This document shows positions 48,851 through 59,592 of a stretch of DNA of 64,000 nucleotides, one piece after another. The stretch covers positions 2,781,947 to 2,845,946 of the forward strand of contig ML660211.1 of the NCBI GenBank assembly GCA_007570785.1. The letters are read 5' to 3'. The stretch's first letter is position 1. Every line of letters starts with the position of its first letter. The notes under the pieces are model-generated. The model had not been told where the DNA came from. It was given only the letters and a program-made list of their open reading frames with translations, and searched no databases. Made by a program: the position numbers and the translations under genes. Source of the stretch: Antilocapra americana. Lineage: Eukaryota > Chordata > Mammalia > Artiodactyla > Antilocapridae.

Positions 48851-49925
48851 TCCGACTCTGTCATGTCTGACTCTGTGACCCCATGGACTGCCTCATGCCA
48901 GGCTTTCTTGTCACCAACTCCCAGAGCTTGCTCAAACTCATGTCCATTGAGTCAGTGATGCCATCCAACCATCTCATCCTCTCAGCTGCTTCTCCTCTTG
49001 CTTTCAATCTTTCCCAGCATCAGAGTCTTTTCGAATGAGTCAGCTCTTGTACAAATTTGCTGGCATATTGAATGCAGCATTTTAACAGCATTATCTTCTA
49101 GGCTTTAAATAGTTCAGCTGGCACCCCATCACCTCCACTAGCTTTGTTCATAGTGATGCTTCCTAAGGCCCACTTAACTTCTCATTCCAGGATGCCAGGC
49201 TTTATTTAGTTGAGTGATCACACCATCTATGATATCTGGGTCATTAGAATCTTTTATGTATAGTTTCTCTTTGTATTCTTGCCACCTCTTAATATCTTCT
49301 GCTTCTTTTGGGTCCATACCGTTTCTGTCCTTTATTGTTCCCATCTTTGCATGAAATGTTCCCTTGGTATCTCTAATTTTCTTGAAGAGATTTCTAGTCT
49401 TCTCCATTCTATTATTTTCCTCTATTTCTTTGCCTTGATCACTGAGGAAGGCTTTCTTATCTCTCCTTGCTATTCTTTGGAACTCTGCATTCACATGGGT
49501 ATATCTTTGCTTTCTTCCTTTGTCTTGAGCTTCTCTTCTTTTCTCAGCTATTTGTAAGGCCTTCTCAAACAACCATTTTGCCTTTTTGCATTTCTTTTTC
49601 TTGGGGATGGTTTTGATTATTGCCTCCTACAATGTCATGAACCTCTATCCATAGTTCTTTAGACTGTCTATCAGATCTAATCCCTTGAATCTATTTGTCA
49701 CTTCATGGTATAATCGTAAGGGATTTGATTAAGGTCATACCTGAATGGCCTATTGGTTTTCCCTACTTTCTTCAATTTGTGTCTGAATTTTGCAATAAGA
49801 GGTTCATGATCTGAGCCACAGCCAACTCCTGGTATTGTTTTTGTTGATGGTATAGAGCTTATCTATATTTGGCTGCAGAGAATATAATCAGCCTGATTTC
49901 GGTATTGACCATCTGGTGATGTCCA
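48851..49925 (-). mobile_element. BovB LINE with internal deletion
   Basis: Antisense copy. The 3' UTR runs to GAGTCAGCTCTTG at about 49050, then jumps directly to reverse-transcriptase and upstream sequence beginning ACAAATTTGCTGGCATATTG. It continues through to CCATCTGGTGATGTCCATGTG. Compared with 34468-36492, about 1.1 kb between these points is missing. One open stretch (49572-49174, minus) has 132 codons of the segment upstream of the RT. Confidence 0.92.
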
Positions 49926-49949
49926 TGTGCATAGACATAATTTATCATT

Positions 49950-50036
49950 TTTAATCAAACTATATATGATATGTATATATCTATATATGTTTAGATATTT
50001 CCTATCCATCTATTTATCTGCTTATCTTATCTATCA
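49950..50036. repeat. Imperfect TATC/TA simple repeat
   Basis: Runs of TATATATC, CTATCCATC and TTATCTATC. Confidence 0.7.
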
Positions 50037-50260
50037 TTTTTCTTCTGATTACCCTGAAAACTTATTTTACAAATTCTTGGCAAGATAGCCACCTAGAAAA
50101 AAGGACAAACAAATAGAATAAAAGAAAATACATCTCAAACTGGCTAGCAAAAAATAAATTAATGGACCAAGTTGCATAGTTACTGTTTCTTTCAGGGTCC
50201 TATGATCTTTATAGAGAATGTGTATAGTATATTTTCAATGATATGTTTATGAATAATATA

Positions 50261-50380
50261 GGCTTCCCTGGTAGCTCAGCTGGTTAAGATTCTGCCTGCA
50301 ATGCAGGAGACCCCAGTTCGATTCCTGGGTCAGAAAATTTCCCTGGAAAAGGGATAGACAACCCACTCTAATATTCTTAG
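50261..50380 (+). repeat. Truncated Bov-tA SINE, first of a tandem pair
   Basis: Sense copy starting GGCTTCCCTGGTAGCTCAGC, cut at CTAATATTCTTAG, where a second Bov-tA head begins. Confidence 0.9.
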
Positions 50381-50493
50381 GTTTCCCTGGTGGCTCAGCT
50401 GGTAAAGAATCTGCCTACAATATGGGAGACCTGGGTTCGATTCCTGGGTTGGGAAGATCCCCTGGATAGGGTGTAGCAACTCACTCCAGTATT
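50381..50493 (+). repeat. Second Bov-tA SINE, left of L1 insertion
   Basis: Sense copy from GTTTCCCTGGTGGCTCAGC to CACTCCAGTATT. It resumes at 50585. Confidence 0.92.
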
Positions 50494-50584
50494 TTTTTTA
50501 ATTAATTAATTTATTTTTCTTTACATTATCTTGTTGGTTTTGCCATACATTGACATGATTCCACCATGGGTATACATGTATACC
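50494..50584 (-). mobile_element. Very short L1_BT 3' insertion with 12-bp TSD
   Basis: About 90 bp, poly(T)-led, with GGTTTTGCCATACATTGAC and CCACCATGGGTATACATG. CACTCCAGTATT is repeated exactly at 50482-50493 and 50585-50596. Confidence 0.93.
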
Positions 50585-50672
50585 CACTCCAGTATTCTTG
50601 CCTGAAGAATCCCCCTGCTGGACTACAGTCTATGAAGTCACAGAGTCAGATATGACTGAGCCACTAAGCACA
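50585..50672 (+). repeat. Second Bov-tA SINE, right of L1 insertion
   Basis: Resumes CACTCCAGTATTCTTGCCTG and ends TATGACTGAGCCACTAAGC. Confidence 0.92.
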
Positions 50673-51943
50673 CATATAAGTAATATAGATAAATGAAGTT
50701 TTATGGATTGCACCATGCTTTTTCAGTGAATTTACTTCATAGCTTGAGTTATCCTCTATCTGTTTCAGGGGTGATATTCATTGTGTCTTTTAACACTCTG
50801 CTTTTCACTTTTCTACCAAAAATTTGCTTCCACAAACTCTGTGTAATTTTCTATGAATATTGCCTAAATACATTTCTGGGAACTCGTACTTAAAGGGAGC
50901 TTATAATGAATCACATTATGATGTGAACGATGCTCATTTATCTATTCCAGGAGATCAGTTCAGGTTTCCAGAAACTGGTATTTTAAAGTAGGTTTCAATG
51001 GAGAGAGCATTTCAGTACCTAACCTCAGACTATAAAGTATACTCAGATAGTGAAGACACAGAGATGTGACTCTAGTGTTTTACTACATCATTGTGAAACT
51101 GTCTTGCTAGATTTTAGAGCATCAAGGCAAGATTCCATGAGCATTTTGCATGTTATATTGAAATGATTGGTGTATGTGTTTGCCTACACAGGAATGCCTA
51201 TGGGGTATAATATCTTCAGTGATAAACTTTATACTGTGTTTCTCATCTTTGCATCCCTACCATCCAGCACAGTGACTAGAATCAAGGTGAAGCTGCAGTA
51301 AATGTTTATTAAACTGCAGGGACTCTGTATAATTAAATAAGGATAAATTAGGCATGAGGTATTCTAAGCTATAGATTATTAAATGGGTTTCACTGGTATC
51401 ATTAATATGGATCTGACTTCATTTGAGTTCATATTTAAATATTCTTATTCCTCTGCATGTATTAATGTTCAGAAAATAATTTGGGAATGTCACATATTGA
51501 TGGCAGTCTTTTCACATGTTTGTATTTACTTCTTTGGTCTGGTAAATGGAGTTTATTAATTACAATTTTGGTATTTTTGGCAGCTCCAAATTTGATAGTG
51601 TTTTAATCTTCATATTCCACACAATTATTTATTTTCTGCCAATAGGTAAAGATATCAGAGATGAAAGTTTAAATAGACTATGTGAAAGTTAATACTGTTG
51701 TCTTACTAAATCTATGATAAATTAGTTCTTTGATTATAAATTCTAAAAGTTGCATTTTTACTATAGAAAATTTAATTAGAAAGCAAAGTCCACATTTGGA
51801 ATATAGAGAATGATTATATTTTTAAAATCACAGTTGAGGACTGGTTTTTAATTTTATTAAATGCAATATTTTACCACTCATGCCGCTAATTTCTCTCTGT
51901 TTCTCAAGTGATATGATTTTTGTTAAATGTTGCTTTTAATTAT
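50673..51943. other. Intergenic DNA
   Basis: No gene was recognised. A MIR/L2-type 3' phrase (CCAGCACAGTGACTAGAATC, then AATGTTTATTAAA) lies near 51265-51315. Confidence 0.45.
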
Positions 51944-52160
51944 GCTTCCCAGATGGTGCTAGTGGTAAAGAACTTGCCGGCCAATGCAGGAGACATGAGA
52001 TGTGAGTTCAATCCCTGGGTGGGGAAGATCCCTGGAGAAGGAAATGGCAACCCACTCCAGTATTCTTGCGTGGAGAACTCCATGGACAGAGGAGCCTGGT
52101 GGGCTACAGTCATGGGGTTGCAAACAGTGGGACACAACTGAGCAACTAACACTTTCACTT
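51944..52160 (+). repeat. Bov-tA SINE
   Basis: Sense copy from GCTTCCCAGATGGTGCTAGTGG (first bases) to GAGCAACTAACACTTTCAC. Confidence 0.92.
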
Positions 52161-53289
52161 TATAATTATGTCATTTTTTTTTTAACTCTTTAAAGGACCA
52201 TTTTTTCTCTTGGAAGGACCTTTCTTGATCAGTAAGGCAAAAACAAAGAAATGAAATTAACAACAAAAAACCCTTAATTAAAATGTGTTTATATATTGTG
52301 TATGCTTTTGGTTAGTTTTGTCTTTATAAGACACAAAGTTTTTACAAGTTAATGCTTCTGTTTTTCTCTAAAATGAAATTAGTTTCTTAACTCCTAGCTT
52401 CAAAAGAGAAGTGATACCTACATCACCATTTACAAATGGATTTGCAATTTGGGATTAATATGAAGGGTTGTTTGTAAACAAACATGGCTTTCAGTTACAT
52501 GTTATAGAATGCAGACCTTATCAGAGAACATCCCAGGAAGAAAGTTTCTTTCTCTCTCCCTTTCACTCTTTCTGTGTGATTCACCTCTGAGTGTTCAACA
52601 GGTAACAGTACCAATCAAATACACAGTATTCAATAAATATTTGTTAATTCAGTCACCATGTTATAGAAGATGGATTTGTATATGTTATCCTAAATTTTAT
52701 TTACATTGTTGAAAAGACCTCAGGTGATACAGATGAACAAACTTGTTAAATTATCAAGGGATTTGGGTTTTATTTTCATTTGTAAACATATGATAATTAA
52801 AGAGCAAGGCAATTAAATATAAGGTCAGTTCATATGACACAGTGAAAATAACTTTAATGTGTTTAAATTTAGCTAACGCTATACTTAAGTCTGTGAGCAT
52901 TTCGGGGGTTGTTTATCTTCAATAAACTTTGTCCCCTTTTTTGCTCATAAAAAATGACTAAACTGCACATAACAAAATAGTCAAGCTTTGTTTTCAGCTT
53001 TTTCTTTTGAAACAAAAATCTGTTTTTAATATTCCAATATTTTTCATTTAGCTAAAAGTCATTATTTACTTTTATTTGGAGTAAAAAATTATAAAAGATT
53101 TCGTGAGAGCAATAGCTGTCCCTATATTTTATTCAGGAAATCTCATTTTTCTCAAAGGATATTTGTTTGATTTGTAATCTAGACATTACTAGAAATTTTA
53201 TATTATAATTAAAATGTGGTACTTAAATACAGGGAATGCTTTTTCATAATCCTGCCCATGCACTAAAACAAATTAATCTATACTTGGCA
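52161..53289. other. Intergenic DNA, nothing recognised
   Basis: AT-rich. ORFs of up to 67 codons have no motifs. No transposon was recognised. Confidence 0.45.
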
Positions 53290-53450
53290 ATTTACAAATA
53301 TTTTAAAATTTAATCATCTTAAGAACACTGTAAATGTTTTATTCCAGTCTTACAGATGAGAAATTGAAGTTAAGAATATTTAAGTAACTTTGCCAACATG
53401 TTGCTCTTGAAAAGTGGCAGAGCCAGGATTTAAATTAAAATATGCCACAT
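53290..53450 (-). repeat. MIR SINE, old
   Basis: Antisense MIR-like TTAATCATCTTAAGAACAC, CTTACAGATGAGAAATTG and AGTGGCAGAGCCAGGATTT. Confidence 0.7.
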
Positions 53451-53838
53451 TGTAAAGATTTTACCTTTTGCAGAAATACTGTGCTACTTTTCTCATAATG
53501 CTTCCTGTTGCTTCCATTTGATTCTAAGGTCGTTTATTGGTCTTCTATTATGTACAAAATGTGACTGTCTGGTTTGACTTTTGTCTCTGTGCTTCATGAC
53601 ACCTCAAGACATATAATTCAACTCAAGTTTCTCTTTGAAGTCAAATTGCTTCTTTGACCCCCTTCTTTTTTTTTTTTACTGGCCATAAACAAAAATTTAA
53701 GTTGTATTTCCTGTTATTATTTTCTTTTCACTATACTTCTAATTTTTTTTAACAAAATTGTTTCCTATTCCTATACCAATATCCCATGTTAACTTTTAGC
53801 CTGAAATTTTCCTTGACTGACCACAATTATGTGCCTCG

Positions 53839-54094
53839 GTTGGGTTTTTTTTTGCCTTTTTTTTTTAATTTTCTTTACTTTATTGTGTTGGTTTTGCCAT
53901 ACATTGACATGAAACCGCCATGGGTTTACATATGCTCCCCCTCCAGAACCCCCCTCCCTCCTCCCTCCCAATTCCCTCCCCCTGGGTCATCTTGGTGCAC
54001 CAGCCCCGAGCATCAGCCCTGGGCTGGCGATTGATTTCACATATGATAATTAACATGTTTCAATGCCATTCTCCCATATCATCCCACCCTTGCC
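53839..54094 (-). mobile_element. L1_BT 3' end
   Basis: Poly(T)-led antisense copy (ACTTTATTGTGTTGGTTTTG, then CCCCTCCAGAACCCCCCTCC) related to the tail at 30300-30498. Candidate TSD TGTGCCTCG (53830-53838) and TGTGCCTTG (54095-54103). Confidence 0.88.
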
Positions 54095-55184
54095 TGTGCC
54101 TTGTTTTTTAATTTGTGTGTCAACCAAGAGGTTCTTTGAAGAATATCAGGTCAATAAACGAATAGAATCCATAAATGTGAGGACCATAAGGAAAATCAGA
54201 AATCCTGAGCCCTTATCTTGAAAAGATGTGTGGAATAAAGATACTTAGAAGTTAAACGAACATCTGAGGATCAGGCATCTAATTAGGAGCTCAGATATTA
54301 TGACCCTGGGCTTGCCTTATGTATTTCTGCAGTTCGTTCAGCCAACTTTCAGTGCTGTCTGCATGTTTTTTACTTGACTTCTATAGCTGCTTATTTTGTT
54401 TCTTTTATTTGGCTATTCGTCCTCCCACAGACACACACTCCTTCAAGTCAGGGCTTGGCTTCATTAAAAAGTCCTGGTATGAAAAAGCTACATATTAGCT
54501 ATTTGTGGTCCCTGAACAATGCTGTTAACATCAACCCATGGTTTTTTTCTTATGAGATCAGAAAGCTTGTATACAGTCTTAAATCTATGCATAAAGCAAT
54601 CAAACTCTTTGAAAATAGACTGCTGGAAACAAAGAAAACATCAATCAGCCAAAGAAAAAATAGAAAAATAATTTTCTTAGTTGATCCTTGAAATGCATAA
54701 CACCTTGTTTTCATATTCACAATACTGGGAGTTGATATTTAGCGTTAAGATCAGTGACAAAACACCTTGATTAATAATTTCTACTCCAATATAATTCTAA
54801 AATAAGAAAATATGCCTTTGTCTAATTTGATGACAGGAAGGATAATCAATCAATAATCAGTGAGAGCATTTAGTAACCAAATAAACATTAACTGGACAAA
54901 TGAAGAAATTAAAAAATATTTAATTCTATAGATGATATAAAGATTTATATTTTACAATTCAACTAAAATAACATTTGCCAAAACCAAATGTATGGCATCT
55001 TTAAATACAAACATTTACGGACCATGCACCATACATCTATAAGAAGAGAAATATATAACTATTAGCATCATCTTATTCGACTAATATGGCATTAAATTAT
55101 TCAGTGAGATGAGATCTGGAACAAGAACATGATCAGTGGAAGAACAGTTTCTGAATATAAGCCAAGGTGGCAGATGCCTGAGTT

Positions 55185-56049
55185 CCCAGGGCCTTGGACT
55201 CCTTGCTTTTTTATTTCTTCTCATTTCAAAAACGAAGGCTCACTCAGGGGATAAGCCTCTTCTGGTCATTATTGAAATGATGGACTACCCACTGTTTTAG
55301 TGGCAAGTTCTCCTCACAGATGAGAAGATGCTCCTCCCTGGAGCTATTGCATCACCTGGTCATGTCTCTGTGACCAGCAGCAGTGGCTCTGTGTGACTGG
55401 GTAAGTCTGTGCCCAAATGTGGATCACATTATCAGTGATCAACCTAGGTTACGTATGATCTGGAAGTTCTGTAGAGATGAATGTGTCCTCCCAAAAGTTT
55501 CTGGTGCTGGTTTATAACTAAAGGTGATAGACTGCTCTTCAAGAGCCAGGTTAGTAACTCAAGAACAAATGGTCATCCTCTCCCATTATGAGAACTGTAT
55601 TGCTGCTATACTTTCTATAATTAAGCCATAGAGAAGCTTGATCATTATAGAAAGTGTTGTCCAAATACCTGTCTATCTGAGCATTGCATAGTCTGCATCT
55701 AGAAAAAATTTCAGACTAGATAATTGGTCAATCTGTTGACAATTTTGCAAAAGCTTAACCTTTACTTAACTTTACAATCTTGTACAATGCTGTTATTACT
55801 TCCTTACTGCCTTTTAATTAAGCAGCTTTCTGACTATGAATGTAATGAAGTCAAATGGAAGCTTTTACAGAATATCTTGGCAGATATAGTATATATTGTT
55901 AGACAAATAACGGTCTTGATTTGCATTTTTTAAATCATTTCAAATGACACACTTAATTTAAAAGACACATCCATTTGTTAACATAAACATGCTTTATCTT
56001 AGAAGCAAATGAACAAGTTTATGAATAAAATGAGCAAAAATAATTTTCT
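55185..56049 (-). other. RGS18: Probable RGS18 3' UTR with candidate poly(A) signal
   Basis: This stretch directly follows the RGS18 stop codon on the minus strand, is AT-rich and has no recognisable transposon. A canonical AATAAA on the minus strand lies at 55215-55210, about 835 nt after the stop. An ATTAAA variant lies nearer, at 55817-55812. The real cleavage site cannot be decided from sequence alone, so the left boundary is a guess. Confidence 0.4.
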
Positions 56050-56307
56050 TTATAACCAAATGGCAACATCTGACTTTACATCCTGGAATTCATTGTAAGT
56101 AAATGAACGCGATCGTCTTCTAAGATTTGTTGGTTTCTGTGATCTTCCTTCTGTCAAGTCTAAATAGATGTCAGATTTCAGAAAACGCATGTAACTGTCT
56201 TGTTCCATGAGCTGATATACTCTGCTTTGGGCAACATCAAAACTGTGGAGGGTGGGTTGGGCAATGTTCTTGGAGATGATTTCTTTGGTGTGAAAATCAA
56301 GGTTAAC
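56050..56307 (-). CDS. RGS18: RGS18 terminal coding exon (exon 5): C-terminal half of RGS box and tail
   Basis: The minus strand reads an acceptor (TATTATTATCCAG) and then an open frame of 85 codons ending in TAA at 56052-56050. It starts VNLDFHTKEI and ends DVKSDVAIWL. The frame contains the RGS-box signature DSYMRFLKSDIYLDL, including the Arg and Lys-Ser region that contacts the G-alpha switch regions in this family. An arginine-rich stretch (NLRRRSRSFT) follows, and the C-terminus matches what I recall of mammalian RGS18. The protein accelerates GTP hydrolysis by Gi and Gq alpha subunits and acts mainly in platelets, megakaryocytes and other blood cells (family knowledge). The exon joins exon 4 in phase 0 and carries no frameshift. 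Another R4 RGS paralogue is possible but fits the C-terminus less well. Codons upstream of 56307 in the same frame are intronic. Confidence 0.93.
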   Translation of the reverse strand, partial: VNLDFHTKEIISKNIAQPTLHSFDVAQSRVYQLMEQDSYMRFLKSDIYLDLTEGRSQKPTNLRRRSRSFTYNEFQDVKSDVAIWL

Positions 56308-56887
56308 CTGGATAATAATAACAACAGAATGATAATTATAGTCAGTCTCCTTAAGTAAACACATTGAGAAACAAAACTACAGGACTGATTCCAGGTCAGA
56401 GGGGGCAAACTGCGCTTGGATGCCAGGTGAGTTTCCTGTGTGGGCCTAGGGATCCAGTGACTCATTCTGGGCTGTCATTTCATCTGGCTCTTCTCTTCCT
56501 GTGAGCCTGTTCTTTCTGTCTCTGCTAATGCAGCATCATGGACCATTGAACTGGTACATACCCTAGAGATCATTAGATTCAACTCATTTTCAAACTGGAA
56601 ACAAAACTTTGTAGAAATTAAATCATTTTGCGAGAAGGTTAACTGTGTTTGGGACATATTTGGGATTTCAGTGTGAGGCTTTTGCTATATTTCAATGCTT
56701 TTTTCATTTTATTATACACCTATAGGTATATGTGTGTTGAAAATGCCTATCTTTTTAAGACATAACATCTTTAAGGTTTTTTATCAAAGCACTGATGACG
56801 TATTTGGTGGTAAATTTTTAGTTTTCAGGTAGGCTACTTCCTTTTCCTTGATGGGTAACACCACATAACCAGCTGCCTTTGTTTGTA

Positions 56888-57104
56888 TGTGTGCATGCTC
56901 AGTCACTCAATCCTGTCCAATTCTTTTACTACCCCATGGACTGTAGCCCGCCAGGCTCCTCTGCCTATGGGATTTCCCAGGCAAGAATATTGGAGCAGTT
57001 GCTACTTCCTCCTCCAGGGGATCTTCCCAACCCAGGGATCAAACTTGAGTGTCCTGCCTGCATTGGCAGGTGGATTCTTTACCACTGTGCCACTGGGGAA
57101 GCCC
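56888..57104 (-). repeat. Bov-tA SINE in RGS18 intron 4
   Basis: Copy with GTGTGCATGCTCAGTCACTC at the start and GTGCCACTGGGGAAGCCC at the end. It lies in the same direction as the RGS18 transcript. Its orientation is opposite to the Bov-tA copies in intron 3. Confidence 0.92.
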
Positions 57105-57883
57105 TGCTTTTGTTTACCTGTGTATAAGTTTGGCCTTGGGGAAAACAGGATAATACATTGAAACACGAAACAGATTGAAACACACTGAAACTAGGAAAAT
57201 AAGTGTCATTTCATGCAAAATGATGTCTACATAGGCAATACTACTTCGTGGACAATACCAATTTATAGTCAAACAGAAATGTTAGCAGTGACAGACTACA
57301 AGTTCTGTCCTTCAGTGAAAAGACTCTATTTATTGAGCACATACTAGAAATATAGAGACTCTAATTCATATTCAAGGGTAATCAAGTAATACTTGCTAGT
57401 TTATTAGCCATTTTAGTAATTCTTTCATACAATGACCTCATACGGAGCTTGCAATCAAAAAAGAAAAAAATTCACAATTGCTTTTTCACTTGAATTCATT
57501 ACCACATTAGGTTCAGCTTATCTTTCTATTATGAAATTTTCTTTTCATCTATCTTAAGGTATGGGGATGATAATTATGGGGCAACTTAAACTTTGTACAG
57601 ATAGGTGAGCTAACATTACAATGGTGTATGATACAAGCTTCTTGATTTCTCTTACCTTCACCACGTGTAAAAATGTTTAGTTTCTATAAGAGGTTACTTG
57701 TGCTGTGATTAATATGATAAACGAATGAATTTTAATGTTGCAATTAATTATATTCACTCAGTCTAGAATAAAAATATCTCAAGGAGTAATTTCACTTATC
57801 CCTTTCCTTCCATGGCAATATCTTTATTTTTATTTTTTAAATTATCTTATAATGCATTCTGTTTGTATATAGAAACCTGTATA

Positions 57884-58355
57884 TAAGCATATCTCAGAGA
57901 TGTTTCAGGTTCCCTTCCAGATTACCTCAATAAAGAGAATATCTCAGTAAAGCAAGTCACACAGTTATTTGGTTTCCCAGTGCATAAAAATGTTATGTTT
58001 ACATGGTAGCCTAAATGTGCAATAGAATTATGACTGAAAATACAATCTACATACCTTAATTAAAAATACTTTATTGCTAAAGAAGGCTAACCATCATCTG
58101 AGCCTTCAGCAAATCGTGGTAGTAACATCAAAGAACACTTATCACAGATCACCCTAATAAGCATAACAATGATGCAAAAGCAAGAAATATTGCAAAAATT
58201 ATCAAAATGTGACACAGAGACAGGAGGTAAGCCAATACTGTTGGAAAAATGGCACTGATAGATTTGCTCAAGGCAGGGCTGTCAGAAACCTTTAATTTAA
58301 CACAGTATCTGTAAAATGCAGTAAAAGTGAAGGGCAATAAAATGAGGTAGGCTTG
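57884..58355 (+). mobile_element. Tigger1-type MITE in RGS18 intron 4
   Basis: Begins TAAGCATATCTCAGAGATG and ends GAATGAGG-like TAGGCTTG, matching the Tigger1 terminal inverted repeats CAGGCATACCTC / GAGGTATGCCTG. It is flanked by TA on both sides (57882-57883, 58356-58357). The interior has AATAAAGAGAATATCTCAG and ACCATCATCTGAGCCTTCAGC. It lacks transposase, so it is nonautonomous. It lies 116 bp inside the intron from the exon 4 donor. Confidence 0.92.
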
Positions 58356-58471
58356 TAAGGAGACACCATTTTTGTTTCAACAAAATTCTGACCTACAGCA
58401 GTACTGATTTGATGAAGTCATATTCTCTCAAAAAGTTTTCAAACAAAAAGTTTTCAAACCATCATCTTTAC

Positions 58472-58638
58472 CTCTTGTGGAGCATCCTTCTGTATAAATT
58501 TCTCATATATTGCTTTTGCTTTATGAATTATTTGTTGAGGGTCTTTGCTTTTCTTGAAATCTTCACAGGCTATCCAAAATTCAATGTTTTCCTCACTGAA
58601 TTCAGTTTTAAGAAATCTGGTAAAAGTCTCCAGTCCAT
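58472..58638 (-). CDS. RGS18: RGS18 internal coding exon (exon 4): N-terminal half of RGS box
   Basis: The exon is 167 nt. On the minus strand it follows a pyrimidine-rich acceptor (TTTTCTTTGTAG) and ends at GAG before the donor GTAAAGATG. It begins with the last two bases of an Asp codon (phase 1), encodes 55 residues from [10 protein letters not shown] to KDAPQE, and then joins exon 5 in phase 0. It carries the hallmark [18 protein letters not shown], whose Glu-Asn pair and hydrophobic core form the G-alpha contact and helix packing of RGS domains. A 167-nt exon at this place is usual in R4 RGS genes. Skipping it would shift the frame, so it is essential for GAP activity. Upstream exons 1-3 are not found in 58639-64000. 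Confidence 0.93.
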
Positions 58639-58783
58639 CTACAAAGAAAAGATGTGGCATATTTTTAACTATAAAATATTCATTCTGAGAAAACATATTA
58701 CTTTATATTAAAGTTTAACCATGAATGGTAGCAGAAGAGGTGTGCTGTCTTCCCTCTAATTCAGCGCAGTAGCACACATCTTG

Positions 58784-58984
58784 GTCTTCCCTGGTGGCTC
58801 AAAGAATCTGTCTGGAATGCAGAAGACCTGGGTTTGATCCCTGGGTCAGGAAGATCCCCTGGAGAAGGGAATAGCTACCCACCCCAATACTTTTGCCTGG
58901 AGAATTCCATGGATAGAGGAACCTGTAGGATCTATGGGGTCACAAAGAGTAGGCCAAGACTGAGTGACTAACACTTTCACTTTC
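58784..58984 (+). repeat. Bov-tA SINE in RGS18 intron 3
   Basis: Sense copy with TCTTCCCTGGTGGCTCAAAG, GGTTTGATCCCTGGGTC and tail TAACACTTTCACTTTC. It starts about 145 bp from the exon 4 acceptor, antisense to the gene. Confidence 0.93.
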
Positions 58985-59031
58985 TTCATTACACAGCATA
59001 CATCTTATACAGTACATATGAGAATTGTTCA

Positions 59032-59283
59032 GGCGTTAAGTCATGACTGACTCTTTGAGACCCCACGGACTGCAGCACGCCAGGCTTCCCTGTCCTTCCC
59101 TATCTCCCAGACTTTGCTAAAACTATCCATTGAGTCACTGTCGTTCCCTGTCCTTCACTACATCCCAGAGTTTGCTCAGACATGTCCATTGAGTCAATGA
59201 TGCCATCCAACTATCTCATCCTCTGTCGCCCTCCCTTTCCTCCTGCCCTCAGTCTTTCCCAGCATCAGGGTCTTTTCCAGTGA
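59032..59283 (-). mobile_element. BovB LINE 3' fragment with internal duplication
   Basis: Antisense BovB 3' UTR. A segment of about 58 bp beginning TTCCCTGTCCTTC and ending CCATTGAGTCA appears twice in tandem (about 59087-59142 and 59145-59200). Confidence 0.88.
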
Positions 59284-59390
59284 CGGACCATGTATCAGTT
59301 AGCTGATTTCTTCATGACTATGAAGAAGAAGTACCATTTCTGTTGAAATAAGTCCAGTATCATACTTAGACATGAGTAACAGGGATCTTT

Positions 59391-59592
59391 GGGCTTTCCT
59401 GGTGGCTCAGTGGTAAAGAATTATCTGCCAATGTAGGAGACATGGGTTCAATCCCTGGATAGGGAAAGTTCCCTGGAGAAGGAAATGACTATCCACTCCA
59501 GTATTCTTGCCTGGGGATCCCATGGACAGAGGAGCTTGGTGGGCTATAGCCCATGGGTTTGCAAACAGCCAGGCATGACTGAGCACGCACAC
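59391..59592 (+). repeat. Bov-tA SINE in RGS18 intron 3
   Basis: Sense copy starting GGGCTTTCCTGGTGGCTCAG and ending GGCATGACTGAGCACGCAC. Confidence 0.92.

Larger units (their letters stand above)
56308..58471 (-). other. RGS18: RGS18 intron 4
   Basis: This 2164-bp phase-0 intron lies between exons 4 and 5. It has a GT donor at 58471-58470 and an AG acceptor at 56309-56308. It holds a Tigger1-type MITE close to the donor and an antisense Bov-tA SINE (56888-57104). No other exon-like sequence was seen. Confidence 0.85.
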
